Counted from the first letter of the stretch, positions 50,619 to 60,100 are shown. The stretch is 64,000 nucleotides of DNA from Planococcus citri (GCF_950023065.1 NC_088679.1:54436001-54500000); one strand, 5' to 3'. Notes: generated by a model from the sequence alone, not told the origin. Numbers and translations: made by a program.

Positions 50619-53315
50619 ATGCCGGAAACCAGCGAAAATGCCGAAAAGCTAAAAGCGTTATCCACCCAAAAGTCCAGACTTCGTTCTTCACTGACTAGAA
50701 GTATGTCATACGTAAGTGAGAAGCTGGCGACGGCAGATTTTAACGAAGTTAAAGTGAAATTGACAATGGTCGAAGATATATATAAAAATTATCTTGCTTT
50801 ACTTGACGAATTCGACAACTTCGAAGTTCCGGATCTGGACCCTTTCATAGAAAAATTCGAAGATGACTACATCGCCATTAAAGGTAAATTAGAAAGCAGT
50901 ATCGAAAAATTCTCTAATAGCAGTGCTGTTCCAGGTTTTAAAAGACAGTGTACAACTGAATCTGGTGGTAGCGGTAGTTGTTGTTCTTCTTCAAAAGCTA
51001 CGATTAAGTTACCAAAGTTGGAGTTGAAGAAATATGGTGGTAATCTACTTGAATTCGAATCGTTTTGGTCTTCGTTCAACTCAGCTGTACATAATACTGA
51101 TTTAGAAGCAACTGATAAATTTACGTACTTGAGAAATAACCTGGTAGGCGAAGCTGAATTATTGTTGAAAGGTATGGGTACCACTGCTGCAAACTATCCA
51201 ATCGCATACGAAATGGTAAAAAAGAAGTTTGGTAATAAAAAGAAATTAATTGATTTATTATACGATAATTTAACGAAAATTCCAAAAAGTAACAAATGGA
51301 CTAAAAATTTGCGAAATACTTACGATAATATTGAATCGAATTTACATGCTTTAGAAGGTGTAGGTGAAAATATTCAAAACAACACCATACTGTACTCGAT
51401 GATTATGAAGAAGTTTCCATTTGATATAATTATGAAAGCCGATTTGGATGTTGCAAGTAACGATTTATCCGAATTGAGGCAGAAAGTTGGCGAATTGATA
51501 TGGAAACAAGAGCAATATTGTGGTACGAATTGGAGTGAGTCATCCGATAATAATCCTAATAAAAAAGATTTTTTCAAAGGTACTACAGAGAGCTTGATAA
51601 CTGGTGATAGAAAACCGAGTAAAAAATGTATCTATTGTGGTGAAACGTCACATTATTCCGATGAATGCAGCAAAATAACGACATTGGAAGACCGAAGAAA
51701 GAAATTGAATGGTCGTTGCATCATTTGTTTGAATCCTGGTCATCTCGCTAAAGACTGTACGGTAAACAAACCATGTGTACATTGTAAGAAACGTCGTAGT
51801 CATCATCGTAGTTTATGTATTAAATTATTTTCAAAAGAAGTTAGTAATCCTGAACCAACTGAATCTTTACTAATGAAAGATCAAGAAGGTAACCTGTTAG
51901 CAGCCACAATCAACGTTGGTAATGAAAGTCGTGTTCAGAAAGTTACCTCAATTCTGGATAGCGGTTCAAGAAGATCGTACATTACTACGAGGTTGGCCGA
52001 TAAATTAAAATTGAAGCCTCTTCATTATGAAACGATTAGAATTTCTACGATTTGTTCCGAAGCTCCTCGAGAAATTTCAACCAAGGTCGTTAGTTTAGAT
52101 ATTTTTACAAATGATGGTGAAAAAATAAAAATCACTGCAAATACGATACCTAAAATTATTAATCGAATAAATCACCACGATATTAAGTTAGATTCCAGAT
52201 TCAAGAAATTCAAGCTCGCTGAAGTTGATAAAAATCTTGTACCTGAACTCCTGATTGGAAATGACTACATGTTCGATTTTATGGTCATGGAAAAAGTAAT
52301 TATTGATGATTCAACTTCGTTAATCAATTCGAAATTTGGATGGCTGGTTGTTGGTCGAATCGATAAAAACCACGAAACTCCAGTTTTCTTCTCCGAGATT
52401 GAAATGGTAGAAAACCTATGGAAATTAGATGCGATTGGGATAGATGATTCAACCTCAGTGGAGGATATTGGCGATGAACTTGCGGTAAAAAGTTTTTATG
52501 ATAATATAGAATTGATAGATAATCGTTATGAAGTAGCTTGGCCCTGGAAAGAGTACCCTCCTGATTTAAAATCGAACAAAGGGCTCGCCTACGGTCGTTT
52601 GAAATCTCAGATGAGAAAATTCGAAAAGAACAAAGAATTATTCGACGAATATGACAAAGTGATCAAATACCAAGAGTCTCAAGGTATTATCGAACGAGTC
52701 AACGAATCTATCAACGATAAAGAAGATTTAGTTCATTATCTTCCGCATCACGAAGTTCTGACACCAGGTAAAAGTACCAGTTTACGAGTTGTTTATGACG
52801 GTTCTGCAAAATCTCGAAAAATTGATAAAAGCTTAAACGATTGTATTTTTCGTGGTCGTGTTCTTTTGGAAACGTTATGCGGTTTGATTTTGCGCTTAAT
52901 GTTGAGATGTTTTGTATTAACTTCTGATATTGAAAAAGCATTTTTGCAAATCGGTTTGAAATTACGTGATCGCGATTTTGTTAGATTTATTTGGATAAAA
53001 GATTTTAATAAACCGCTAAACTTCGATAATTTGATTATATTTCGCTTTACTAAAATTCCGTTCGGTGTTATTGCTAGTCCGTTTTTGTTAACTTTAACAA
53101 TAATTTTTCATTTAAATCAATATGATTCGAAGTTCGTTCCGCTATTACTAAGAAGTTTTTATATGGATAATCTTATCTTGAGTGTCGATTCGGTAGATGA
53201 AGCTATTGATCTTTATAATTTTTCAAAATCTTGTTTTAATGATGCTTCGATGAATTTACGTAATTGGGTTTGTAGAGGGTACTTGGGACTCCATGTTACC
53301 ACTCTACAGTGGTAA
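50619..53315 (+). CDS. BEL/Pao Gag-Pol polyprotein, truncated within reverse transcriptase
   Basis: The BEL/Pao gag-protease-RT frame is 898 codons. The N-terminal half matches the DUF1759-type BEL Gag by style (about residues 130-300). It is followed by two CX2CX4HX4C zinc knuckles (C337-C350 and C367-C380) and a third Cys/His cluster. An aspartic protease of the DUF1758 type has D447-S-G-S and a later LLIGND. RT then shows VVYDGS, SDIEKAF (catalytic D770), PFGVIASPF and YMDN (848-851). The start at 50619 lies right after the leader and gives the full Gag. BEL coding ends at codon 884 (base 53270). The last 15 codons are read from the inserted LTR, so the protein lacks the RT end, RNase H and integrase. 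The active-site YMDN has Asn where most RTs have the second Asp; related BEL proteins can show this, but I could not check. It is a broken copy and probably not functional now. Confidence 0.92.
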   Translation: MPETSENAEKLKALSTQKSRLRSSLTRSMSYVSEKLATADFNEVKVKLTMVEDIYKNYLALLDEFDNFEVPDLDPFIEKFEDDYIAIKGKLESSIEKFSNSSAVPGFKRQCTTESGGSGSCCSSSKATIKLPKLELKKYGGNLLEFESFWSSFNSAVHNTDLEATDKFTYLRNNLVGEAELLLKGMGTTAANYPIAYEMVKKKFGNKKKLIDLLYDNLTKIPKSNKWTKNLRNTYDNIESNLHALEGVGENIQNNTILYSMIMKKFPFDIIMKADLDVASNDLSELRQKVGELIWKQEQYCGTNWSESSDNNPNKKDFFKGTTESLITGDRKPSKKCIYCGETSHYSDECSKITTLEDRRKKLNGRCIICLNPGHLAKDCTVNKPCVHCKKRRSHHRSLCIKLFSKEVSNPEPTESLLMKDQEGNLLAATINVGNESRVQKVTSILDSGSRRSYITTRLADKLKLKPLHYETIRISTICSEAPREISTKVVSLDIFTNDGEKIKITANTIPKIINRINHHDIKLDSRFKKFKLAEVDKNLVPELLIGNDYMFDFMVMEKVIIDDSTSLINSKFGWLVVGRIDKNHETPVFFSEIEMVENLWKLDAIGIDDSTSVEDIGDELAVKSFYDNIELIDNRYEVAWPWKEYPPDLKSNKGLAYGRLKSQMRKFEKNKELFDEYDKVIKYQESQGIIERVNESINDKEDLVHYLPHHEVLTPGKSTSLRVVYDGSAKSRKIDKSLNDCIFRGRVLLETLCGLILRLMLRCFVLTSDIEKAFLQIGLKLRDRDFVRFIWIKDFNKPLNFDNLIIFRFTKIPFGVIASPFLLTLTIIFHLNQYDSKFVPLLLRSFYMDNLILSVDSVDEAIDLYNFSKSCFNDASMNLRNWVCRGYLGLHVTTLQW
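53296..53315 (+). promoter_or_regulatory. Perfect 7-bp inverted repeat near the LTR start
   Basis: The sequence ttaccac, tctaca, gtggtaa forms a perfect 7-bp stem with a 6-nt loop, 25 bp inside the U3 end. It could be a protein-binding palindrome or a hairpin. No function is known. Confidence 0.4.
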
Positions 53316-53566
53316 TTCGATGCCCAGGCCGGAGGCTGCACTGAACCAGGCGCAACGCCATCTGGTGGACTGGTTCAGGGGAGCTGACGGCCGAGAGTAA
53401 GACACAGAGTAGCTTCCCAGTTTTCCAATCTTCTTCTAACGAGCAAGATAGAGCTTTTACGCTAGCTTGGAGAACGTTCATGCCTTTAAGCAGAATCTTT
53501 CGTTGTTATATGAATGGTAATGATTGTACATTGTAGCAACATGTACTATAATCTTTTATGTGCTTG

Positions 53567-53572
53567 AATAAA
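53567..53572 (+). promoter_or_regulatory. Polyadenylation signal AATAAA in the LTR
   Basis: A canonical AATAAA in the middle of the LTR lies about 20 bp downstream of a TATA-like word and is followed by T/G-rich sequence. That is the usual LTR arrangement near the R region. Confidence 0.5.
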
Positions 53573-53771
53573 TATTCAGAGTAAATTGCTTTGGCCATTT
53601 ATTGCGTTTGGTATTTATGATAGTACTGTGGTGTATGGTAGAACTGAGATAGGTATTTCTATACCTTGGGACTTTTGGTCTAAACGGCCTTATCGAGTAA
53701 GTGGCCTCAGAGCCAGATGGTACAAGCAGTCTGAGGACCCTTAAGAGAAAGTCAGGGTTTTACCTTTACAT

Positions 53772-53788
53772 TGGCGCCTATGCGTGGT
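53772..53788 (+). other. Primer-binding site of the gypsy-type element
   Basis: The word tggcgcctatgcgtggt starts one base after the LTR end. TGGCGCC is complementary to a tRNA acceptor end GGCGCCA, as used by several LTR elements and retroviruses. The bases after it do not match a tRNA I can name. Confidence 0.75.
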
Positions 53789-54098
53789 CTTCTTCCGAGT
53801 AGTTAAACGAGTAGCTCTGTGTAAACGTGCAGCTCTCAACCAACCATCGGACAAGAACCAGCGTGCAACAGGTTAGTGTATAAGTGTATTTATCTCGCTT
53901 TTATCTCGTTGTTTTATTTCGTTATTCGCGTTGAATCGTATCCGCGAGTGTAAAATTGTGTAAAAAAGCGCATACCTGTGCAAGATTTTTTCTGCTTGGT
54001 TTCTGTTCACGTCCAAACCTGAAACACGAACGAGCAGAAGTAAGCTGAGCCGGATTTTTCGTGTGTAAATTAGATTTACACACTAGAGTTGTTTTAAA
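53789..54098 (+). other. Gypsy-type element leader, with a hairpin before the gag start
   Basis: This is an untranslated leader of about 310 nt. Just before gag, gtgtgtaaa and tttacacac (54061-54083) form a 9-bp perfect stem with a 5-nt loop, ending 15 nt upstream of the start codon. Such a position could affect packaging, dimerisation or initiation; this is inference only. Confidence 0.55.
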
Positions 54099-57000
54099 AT
54101 GAGTTCTAATCGTGGTAGCCGAGGTGGTCGCGGCTCTTCGAGTTCTTTGAAGAGGAGCAATTCTGGTTCTGGGAACAATTTAGAGTCGTTAGAAGACTAC
54201 AGGCGAAATATAGGGTCCAATTCTGCTAGTGGTCAACCGAGTAGTCCTAGGGCGTCACAAATACCTCAAAGACAGCCAAGAGATGCTGTTGTTGCCTGCA
54301 CTCAGAGAATTCACGAGACTTTTCCGAGGCGCAGGAATGAGAACAACAATACGAGTTCGGAGGTCCCTAGGAAGCAAGCTAGGTTAATTGACGACGAGGA
54401 AGTAGGGCAAAACAGAGTGGAAAGAGATGAGCAAGCTAGCCTAAACATGCAGCAAGCCATCTCGAATCTGACAGCTTTGAACACGAACGAACCTGCTCAA
54501 AGTTTGCAAAACGAGCCTGAACCGCCAGTGCCGAGTGCGAATATCGATGCTAACCCTATGCAGCAATTGTTAGACGAACTAGATGCTATTGCGGCAAACC
54601 CGAATATTTTAAGACGAATCCCGAGTAATGAAAACTTAGCCACTGGTCAAAATTTGCAAAGTGGCGCAATACCGAACGTGTCGAGTAATCCGAGAAGCTT
54701 GAGTTCTAGAGAAACTGTTCGCGTTGAAACAACAGTTGAGGAAATCGAGTTAAGACGTGTGTCTGGCGGTAGCCAGGGGGCAGGATCGAGGCCTATGTCA
54801 AGACGTGTCAGCCCCCTCCCCCCTCGAACGAGTAGAGCTAATAGCGAACCACGTTCCAACGTGACGATTGAAGATGTCAGTGTTGATATCGAAACTGAAG
54901 CTCAAGAGCAAATGGCGCAGAGGTTTAGTGAATTAAATATGGATAATACACTAGCTAGGCCTCAAGAGATGTTATTTGGTGGTTTTTTGCCATCCGACCG
55001 TAGGCCAAGAGACCCAAATGCACCTCCTCCCTATTCAGTCAGGGACCCGCGCATGAATGCTCAACAACCGGTAGGCACTGCTAGGCAACCTCAAAACCCA
55101 AGCTCGGAATTTATTAGAGAAATAAATAACATGACAACAGGCGCAGCTACGATGCCACGTCCAAGCGTGAACGTGGCCGCGCGGAGGTACGATTTTAGAT
55201 CGGTTGAGCTCGGTGTTGAGCACCAGCTCGTACAAATTGAAAATAGGCAACCGGAAGCCTCTTTGGACGTGTACGTTGACGCACAAGTGTCAAACTTGCG
55301 CGATAATTGCGATATTTTAAACCATAGGGCTGAATGCATTGAGAGTAGCCTATCTCGTACGCGAGGCGATTTGGAACGTATTTACAGAGAAGTTCAAACG
55401 AATATCACCGAAAGAGACGAAGCAAGTACCGCTAGAATGCGCCGAATGGCTGAAATGTGGGGTACTTGCCACACTGGTTTGATAAATAGAATAGGTGACC
55501 AAATCAACAACGAAGGCCTACGCGTTACGCAAGCAATGGACGGTATTGCGGCATTGGCCAATGAAATGCGCGTCGAAAGAGAAGCTCATCAAAGAGATGC
55601 TGGTTTAATTCGTATGCTAAACCAAAGAGTAGTTGATCTTGAGAATGAGCGTCAGGCCGAGGCGTCGCGAAACGGGAGGCCACGCTCGCAAGCTCAAGAA
55701 AGCTCAAATATACCCCAAAGTGACCCCCTGCCACCAGATGGTCGAAGATTCGGTTTCGACAACCATTTTCAGTGGCAGGACATACCGGAAAGATGGCAGC
55801 AAGGGCCTGCTTTTAGGCCACCTCAGGGCTCGAGTCAAGACGTGAGATTTGATAGACCTGCAAGCAGAGGCGCGTCACTCGGACGCATGAGTAATATTCA
55901 AGAAAGGCCTCAAGTGCAAGTGCAGAATCAGAGAAGCGAAGCTGAATTGCTTAGAGCTGCTGAGTGCGCTGAATTGGGCTTGAGAATTGCGTATGAGCCT
56001 CTGAACGATAATATCAACTATGGTGCAGGAAATAGCGTGGCTAAACTGAACACGTTGCAAATATTGAAAGTGACGTATACGACCGAGAACGAGTACGAGC
56101 CGCACCTTTTTGTACGTCAATTTGAGAGTGCGATGAAGAGCATGTTTGCAACCGAAGAGATCTATATTAGCATGTTCAAACAGTTGGTTGAACATCCTGC
56201 GGCGCAAACGTGGAATGCGAATACCAGCACGCAAACATCGTACACAGCCCTGAGACAGTCATTTTTACAGACTATGTGGAATGAGCAGCGCCAAGAGAAT
56301 GCCTTAAATCATGTCAGAACGTTGACACTTCCAAACACGTCATCAACGGACATGGCTAATACAGCGCTTCGCTGGTTAAGAGTGGTCTCGAACGTACAGA
56401 TTAACGAGTGGCAAATGATAAACGCGATATATCCGAGACTTGATAGGTTATTGAGAGTAAGAGTGTCAACGGAGGAGCGTAATGATATTGTGCTGTTTGC
56501 GAGGCGATTACTTGAAATGACCAAAAACGAGGAGTTTTTGGATAATGCGCAAAATCAGAATCAGGGTCAGAACCAAACAAGGCGTAGGAATCAAGCCAAC
56601 GACAACTGGCAAAGAAACACCAACAACAACAATAGTGGAAGAGTAACGTTTGATGATAGGCGCACGAATTCAAATAATAGACGCGATAATTATAGATCTA
56701 ATGATCGAAGAGATGATAGAAATAGGTCTGACACCCGAGACACTCGTGACACGCGCAATAATCGTGATAATCGCGACAACCGCGATAATCGAGACAATCG
56801 TAATACCAACCGCGACCGAGATACGCGCAATCGTGATGATAGAGACACGCGCAATCGTGATACCAGAGATACGCGCAATCGTGACGATAGAGATGCGCGA
56901 GATTCGAGAGACAATCGCGACAAACGAGGAGATTCGCGCAAACGTGATACTGATGCGAATAAGAGCGGTGCTAACAAAGGTGATAATGATCAGAGACGCG

Positions 57001-57152
57001 ATCGCGATCGTAGGACTAGAGATGGCGGTACAACCAATGAAGCTGAAGGGGATTATAGAGATATAGATCCTGAGGAGTCGTTGGGATCAGAGGAAGAAGG
57101 GTCGGTAAGGTCTGATACGTCTTCTTTAAACGACGACCAGACGCAGGCTTAA
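54099..57152 (+). CDS. Gag-like structural protein of the gypsy-type element
   Basis: The frame is 1017 codons, about two to three times the usual Ty3/gypsy Gag. Residues 1-360 are disordered in character, rich in Ser, Arg, Asn, Pro and Gln. Residues about 370-520 have heptad-like charged sequence (LRDNCDIL, RGDLERIYREV, RVVDLENERQ), probably coiled coil. Residues about 640-815 look like a retrotransposon capsid: LKVTY, HLFVRQFESAM, ISMFKQLVEHPAAQTWN, YTALRQSFLQTMW and a helical tail. No CCHC zinc knuckle follows. Instead residues about 850-965 are an Arg/Asp/Asn repeat (RDTRDTRN, RDNRDNRDN, TRNRDDRDTRN) that may bind nucleic acid. The end is acidic and Ser-rich. The start ATG is the first after the leader and no other long frame competes. 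The last codons overlap Pol in the -1 frame. Assignment as Gag rests on position and the capsid-like region and is good but not proven. Confidence 0.88.
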   Translation: MSSNRGSRGGRGSSSSLKRSNSGSGNNLESLEDYRRNIGSNSASGQPSSPRASQIPQRQPRDAVVACTQRIHETFPRRRNENNNTSSEVPRKQARLIDDEEVGQNRVERDEQASLNMQQAISNLTALNTNEPAQSLQNEPEPPVPSANIDANPMQQLLDELDAIAANPNILRRIPSNENLATGQNLQSGAIPNVSSNPRSLSSRETVRVETTVEEIELRRVSGGSQGAGSRPMSRRVSPLPPRTSRANSEPRSNVTIEDVSVDIETEAQEQMAQRFSELNMDNTLARPQEMLFGGFLPSDRRPRDPNAPPPYSVRDPRMNAQQPVGTARQPQNPSSEFIREINNMTTGAATMPRPSVNVAARRYDFRSVELGVEHQLVQIENRQPEASLDVYVDAQVSNLRDNCDILNHRAECIESSLSRTRGDLERIYREVQTNITERDEASTARMRRMAEMWGTCHTGLINRIGDQINNEGLRVTQAMDGIAALANEMRVEREAHQRDAGLIRMLNQRVVDLENERQAEASRNGRPRSQAQESSNIPQSDPLPPDGRRFGFDNHFQWQDIPERWQQGPAFRPPQGSSQDVRFDRPASRGASLGRMSNIQERPQVQVQNQRSEAELLRAAECAELGLRIAYEPLNDNINYGAGNSVAKLNTLQILKVTYTTENEYEPHLFVRQFESAMKSMFATEEIYISMFKQLVEHPAAQTWNANTSTQTSYTALRQSFLQTMWNEQRQENALNHVRTLTLPNTSSTDMANTALRWLRVVSNVQINEWQMINAIYPRLDRLLRVRVSTEERNDIVLFARRLLEMTKNEEFLDNAQNQNQGQNQTRRRNQANDNWQRNTNNNNSGRVTFDDRRTNSNNRRDNYRSNDRRDDRNRSDTRDTRDTRNNRDNRDNRDNRDNRNTNRDRDTRNRDDRDTRNRDTRDTRNRDDRDARDSRDNRDKRGDSRKRDTDANKSGANKGDNDQRRDRDRRTRDGGTTNEAEGDYRDIDPEESLGSEEEGSVRSDTSSLNDDQTQA
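56690..56960 (+). repeat. Coding minisatellite in gag (RD/RN repeats)
   Basis: Short in-frame DNA repeats of gataatcgcgacaaccgc and acgcgcaatcgtgat type encode Arg-Asp and Arg-Asn dipeptide runs. Copy number probably varies between element copies through slippage. The antisense open frames here (Ser/Arg/Leu repeats) are shadows. Confidence 0.8.
57125..57131 (+). promoter_or_regulatory. Candidate -1 ribosomal frameshift site T TTA AAC
   Basis: The heptamer tttaaac is positioned exactly in the Gag reading frame as T TTA AAC (Gag codons for Leu-Asn, seven codons before its stop). The Pol frame is -1 relative to Gag (57338 is 2 modulo 3, 54099 is 0). Its last upstream stop is the TGA at 57113-57115, so any shift must occur within 57116-57152, where this heptamer lies. 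UUUAAAC is an established efficient slippery sequence. A short stem (ggctt, then aaaaaaac, then aagcc at 57146-57163) starts 14 nt downstream, further than usual. A second heptamer, A AAA AAC, is at 57152-57158 but only after the Gag stop. Confidence 0.78.
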
Positions 57153-60100
57153 AAAAACAAGCCACAGCCCCCACGCCCGAGCCAGATCTCCCCTACGAAC
57201 AATACGACTTAGTTGGCGACGCTTTCGCTCAAATTTTAAGTAAAATTATCGAGTCAAAAGCTAAAGAGAACGGTAGCGGAGATGATGCCAAAAAAGAAGG
57301 CAAAAAAGACGTTGAAAAAATCGCAAAGAAGTGCTCCATGGCAACCATTAGGGAACATGTAAGAAAAAGAGAATTTGAAAAGAAGAAAGTTATTCTCTCT
57401 CTTGGTACATACGAGTTGAATTATGGCAACATTCAAGATAGCCATATGAGACGCCTCCTACGTGAAATAGTTGGATTACTTAAAGAGAAAGGTGTCGAAG
57501 ACATTAAAATCTTGTTTCCAATGATTTTTCCAACTGGAAAAAATGACCGAGGAGTTACGGCTAAAAGATATTATGCTTGGAGAAGAATATTCGAAGAAGT
57601 ATGTGATAACGAGTCTGTTACTCTGTGGTGGTCGCCAGCAGCAGTATTTATCAGGTTGATCAGGTTGGAAGATGGAAGGTTGAGGTTTCAACCTGACAAA
57701 ACCGGCAAGGTCATTCCAAGAGACAATAGGCTGCAAAAGAAAACAAGTGGCTACGTGCCAAATGAAGCAGGCGAAAAAGAGTTGCTTTTCGAGTTGAAAA
57801 AATGTTACAACCATAAGTTTAAACCAAAAAATTCAGTGTTTAATTCGCAAAACTTATGTGTAGAAACGAGTACGAACCTGTCTGCTGAAGTGGTCACCGA
57901 GCCGGATGGCGATTATTTAGTCACTACCAAAGAGTCAATTGAAAAAACGAAAGCGAAAATGCCAGAGAGTAGCAGGCCGATAGCTCAAATTATTGAAGAC
58001 CTAACCAAGATGGAAGTGAAGCTGTCTCCGGATTGGCAGAAAAAAGTCAAAATGGTCTGTAAAGCGTGGAAGAACAAGCAAGGTCAGCCAATGGAAGAGA
58101 ACTCAAGCGATGAAGAATCAACAAAATCGAGCGATGGGGCAGCCAATCATCAAGAAGTTGCGGTCAATCAGGCAGCTGCAGATCAGAGTAGCACACCAGA
58201 GAGTGACGTCATTGATGAGAAGCAGACCGATCCAAATACTGTTGAGCCGTTAGTGAGAAGCCAGATTGATCAGGCTAAGACCTGTGTGGTACCCTTACAG
58301 TTCGCGGACTTAACTTTATTTACTCAGTTAGATTCAGGTGCTACACCTAATATCATGTCAGAAACTTGTGCCAATAATTTAATAAACAATTATAAAGAGA
58401 AAATTGAATTTATTTATTTAAAACGAGTACTGCAATGTAGATTGGCTAACAACCAAGTGGTAAGAACGTGGAAAAAGGCAATAGTAGTGCCACTAAAATT
58501 TGGCAAGCATAAGATTAAGGTGCCATTTTTCGTGATGCCTGGTGATAATAAATTGTTATTGATTGGCACGAAATCGATCGAGAAGTTAGACATAAAAATA
58601 GATGTAAAGAAAGGTACTGCTACGTGTAGGCCACCTGGCACTCACAGAGCGGAAGAGGTTGTATTTGCAAAGAGAAGTGAATATCGAGTTGAAGACATGT
58701 ATACCAACCAAATACAACTTGAAGAAGAGTACCAAAAAGAGACAGTAGAAATAGTTTCACGAGCTGATTTACATAGTTTTTTTAGAAAGGATGGAAGGCC
58801 TAGAGATGATGGGCCTGAAATCTTTGAAAGAAACCTGAGAAGGTACCTAGGTGAAGCAGTTCGTGAAGGACGGATTACGAAAGCGGAGTCTGAGGAAGCA
58901 CTTGAGGAGCTGCTCAAATTCAGAGATGTGTTTAGTAGATTTCCGGGTAAATACAAAGGAGCTATGGTGAAATTGAAGTTTGTAGATCCTAACAAAATTC
59001 CGAACTTCGTAGGGCCTAAGTATAATCCGTCAAACAAACAACTTGACAAGATTAGACGAGCTTTGGCTAATATGGTTGAGCAAGAGGTAGCAGAGCCGTC
59101 TGATACGACTTATATAAATCCTTTAGTGCCCAACGAGAAAAAAGATGGAAGCGTAAGACTGTGTTTAAATCCAGTAGAGTTGAACCCTATACTACAAACT
59201 AATTACAACGAGGCGGGCCTCTTAGATAGAATAATTACCTCAGATGGAGAAGCCCGTTTCTTCACAACGTTAGATTTCACGACAGCCTTTTGGCAGTTGG
59301 TACTGGATCCAGAGTCGCGCAAGTATACTGGTTTCAAGGTCGATGGTAGAGTCTACCAAATGATAAGACTCCCGTATGGCTTGAAAATTTCATCTGCGGA
59401 ATTCGTAAAAGTAATTAATGAAGTAATACCGGATATGCCGGGAGTCACGAAATATGTGGATGATTTGTTGCTAAGGTCACTCACCTTCTCAGAGATGCTG
59501 AGGCTGTTGAAAAAAGTACTAGAGTTGTTGCGTGAGCATGGGCTCAAACTTAACCCGAACAAGTGTAAATTCTTTGCCAGTTCCACTGACCATCTTGGCT
59601 TCAATATTTCAACTAGAAGCATAAAAAAACAGAGTAAGAAAATAGAAGGTTATTTAGAGTATATACAAAAGAAAACGTTAAAGAGAACTGGTAAAGTTAA
59701 ATTAGGTAACGTAAGAGATGTGTTAACCTTAATAGGGTTAACTGGTATTTATAGTCGCTTCATCCCTAATTATCAAGATATTGTGAAGCCACTCTACGAT
59801 TTGACTCGTAAAGGTGTACCATTTGTATGGGGCACCGCTCAAGAGGAAGCGGTAGAGAAGCTCACAGTGGAATTTACGAAAGAGTTTGAGCTTATGTCAC
59901 CAGTTGACGGAGAAGATTTATACCTAGATACAGTGTCTACTGAGCATTCGCTCAATGGCGTCTTGTACCAAAACATCAAAGGTGAAGACAAAGTAGTAAT
60001 GTTCGTGAGTAGCGCGTTTAAACAACATCAGCAAAATTATACGTTAATTGAGCGCGAAATGTTTGCTTTGGTAAGAGTAATAAATAAGCTCCAGCTTTGG

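Larger units (their letters stand above)
50179..53270 (+). mobile_element. BEL/Pao LTR retrotransposon, 5' part, interrupted
   Basis: In order the segment holds a putative 5' LTR, a TGG-starting primer-binding site, an untranslated leader, and one long gag-protease-RT frame. The frame stops being BEL-like at 53270, where the LTR of another retrotransposon begins. The rest of RT, RNase H, integrase and the 3' LTR are not in the window. They are expected downstream of the nested element's 3' LTR. The coding part seen has no internal stop, so the BEL copy may have been intact when it was hit. Confidence 0.88.
53271..53770 (+). repeat. 5' LTR of the gypsy-type element
   Basis: The LTR begins tgtagagggtacttgggac and ends gggttttacctttaca, with TGTA/TACA ends, and is directly followed by ttggcgcc. 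The left end coincides exactly with the loss of BEL coding similarity. A TATA-like word (tactataatc, about 53545) and an AATAAA at 53567-53572 suggest that U3, R and U5 are all present. The right end is set by the primer-binding site. The 3' partner LTR is outside the window. Confidence 0.85.

Noticed and set aside
56401..56977. Antisense frames over the gag RD repeat, including a Ser/Arg/Leu-rich 95-residue frame
   Set aside because: Low-complexity antisense of a coding minisatellite; no independent coding evidence.
57152..57158. A AAA AAC as the frameshift site
   Set aside because: It is in the Gag register but lies at and after the Gag stop codon, so ribosomes would need to read through first. 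The T TTA AAC at 57125 is the better site.
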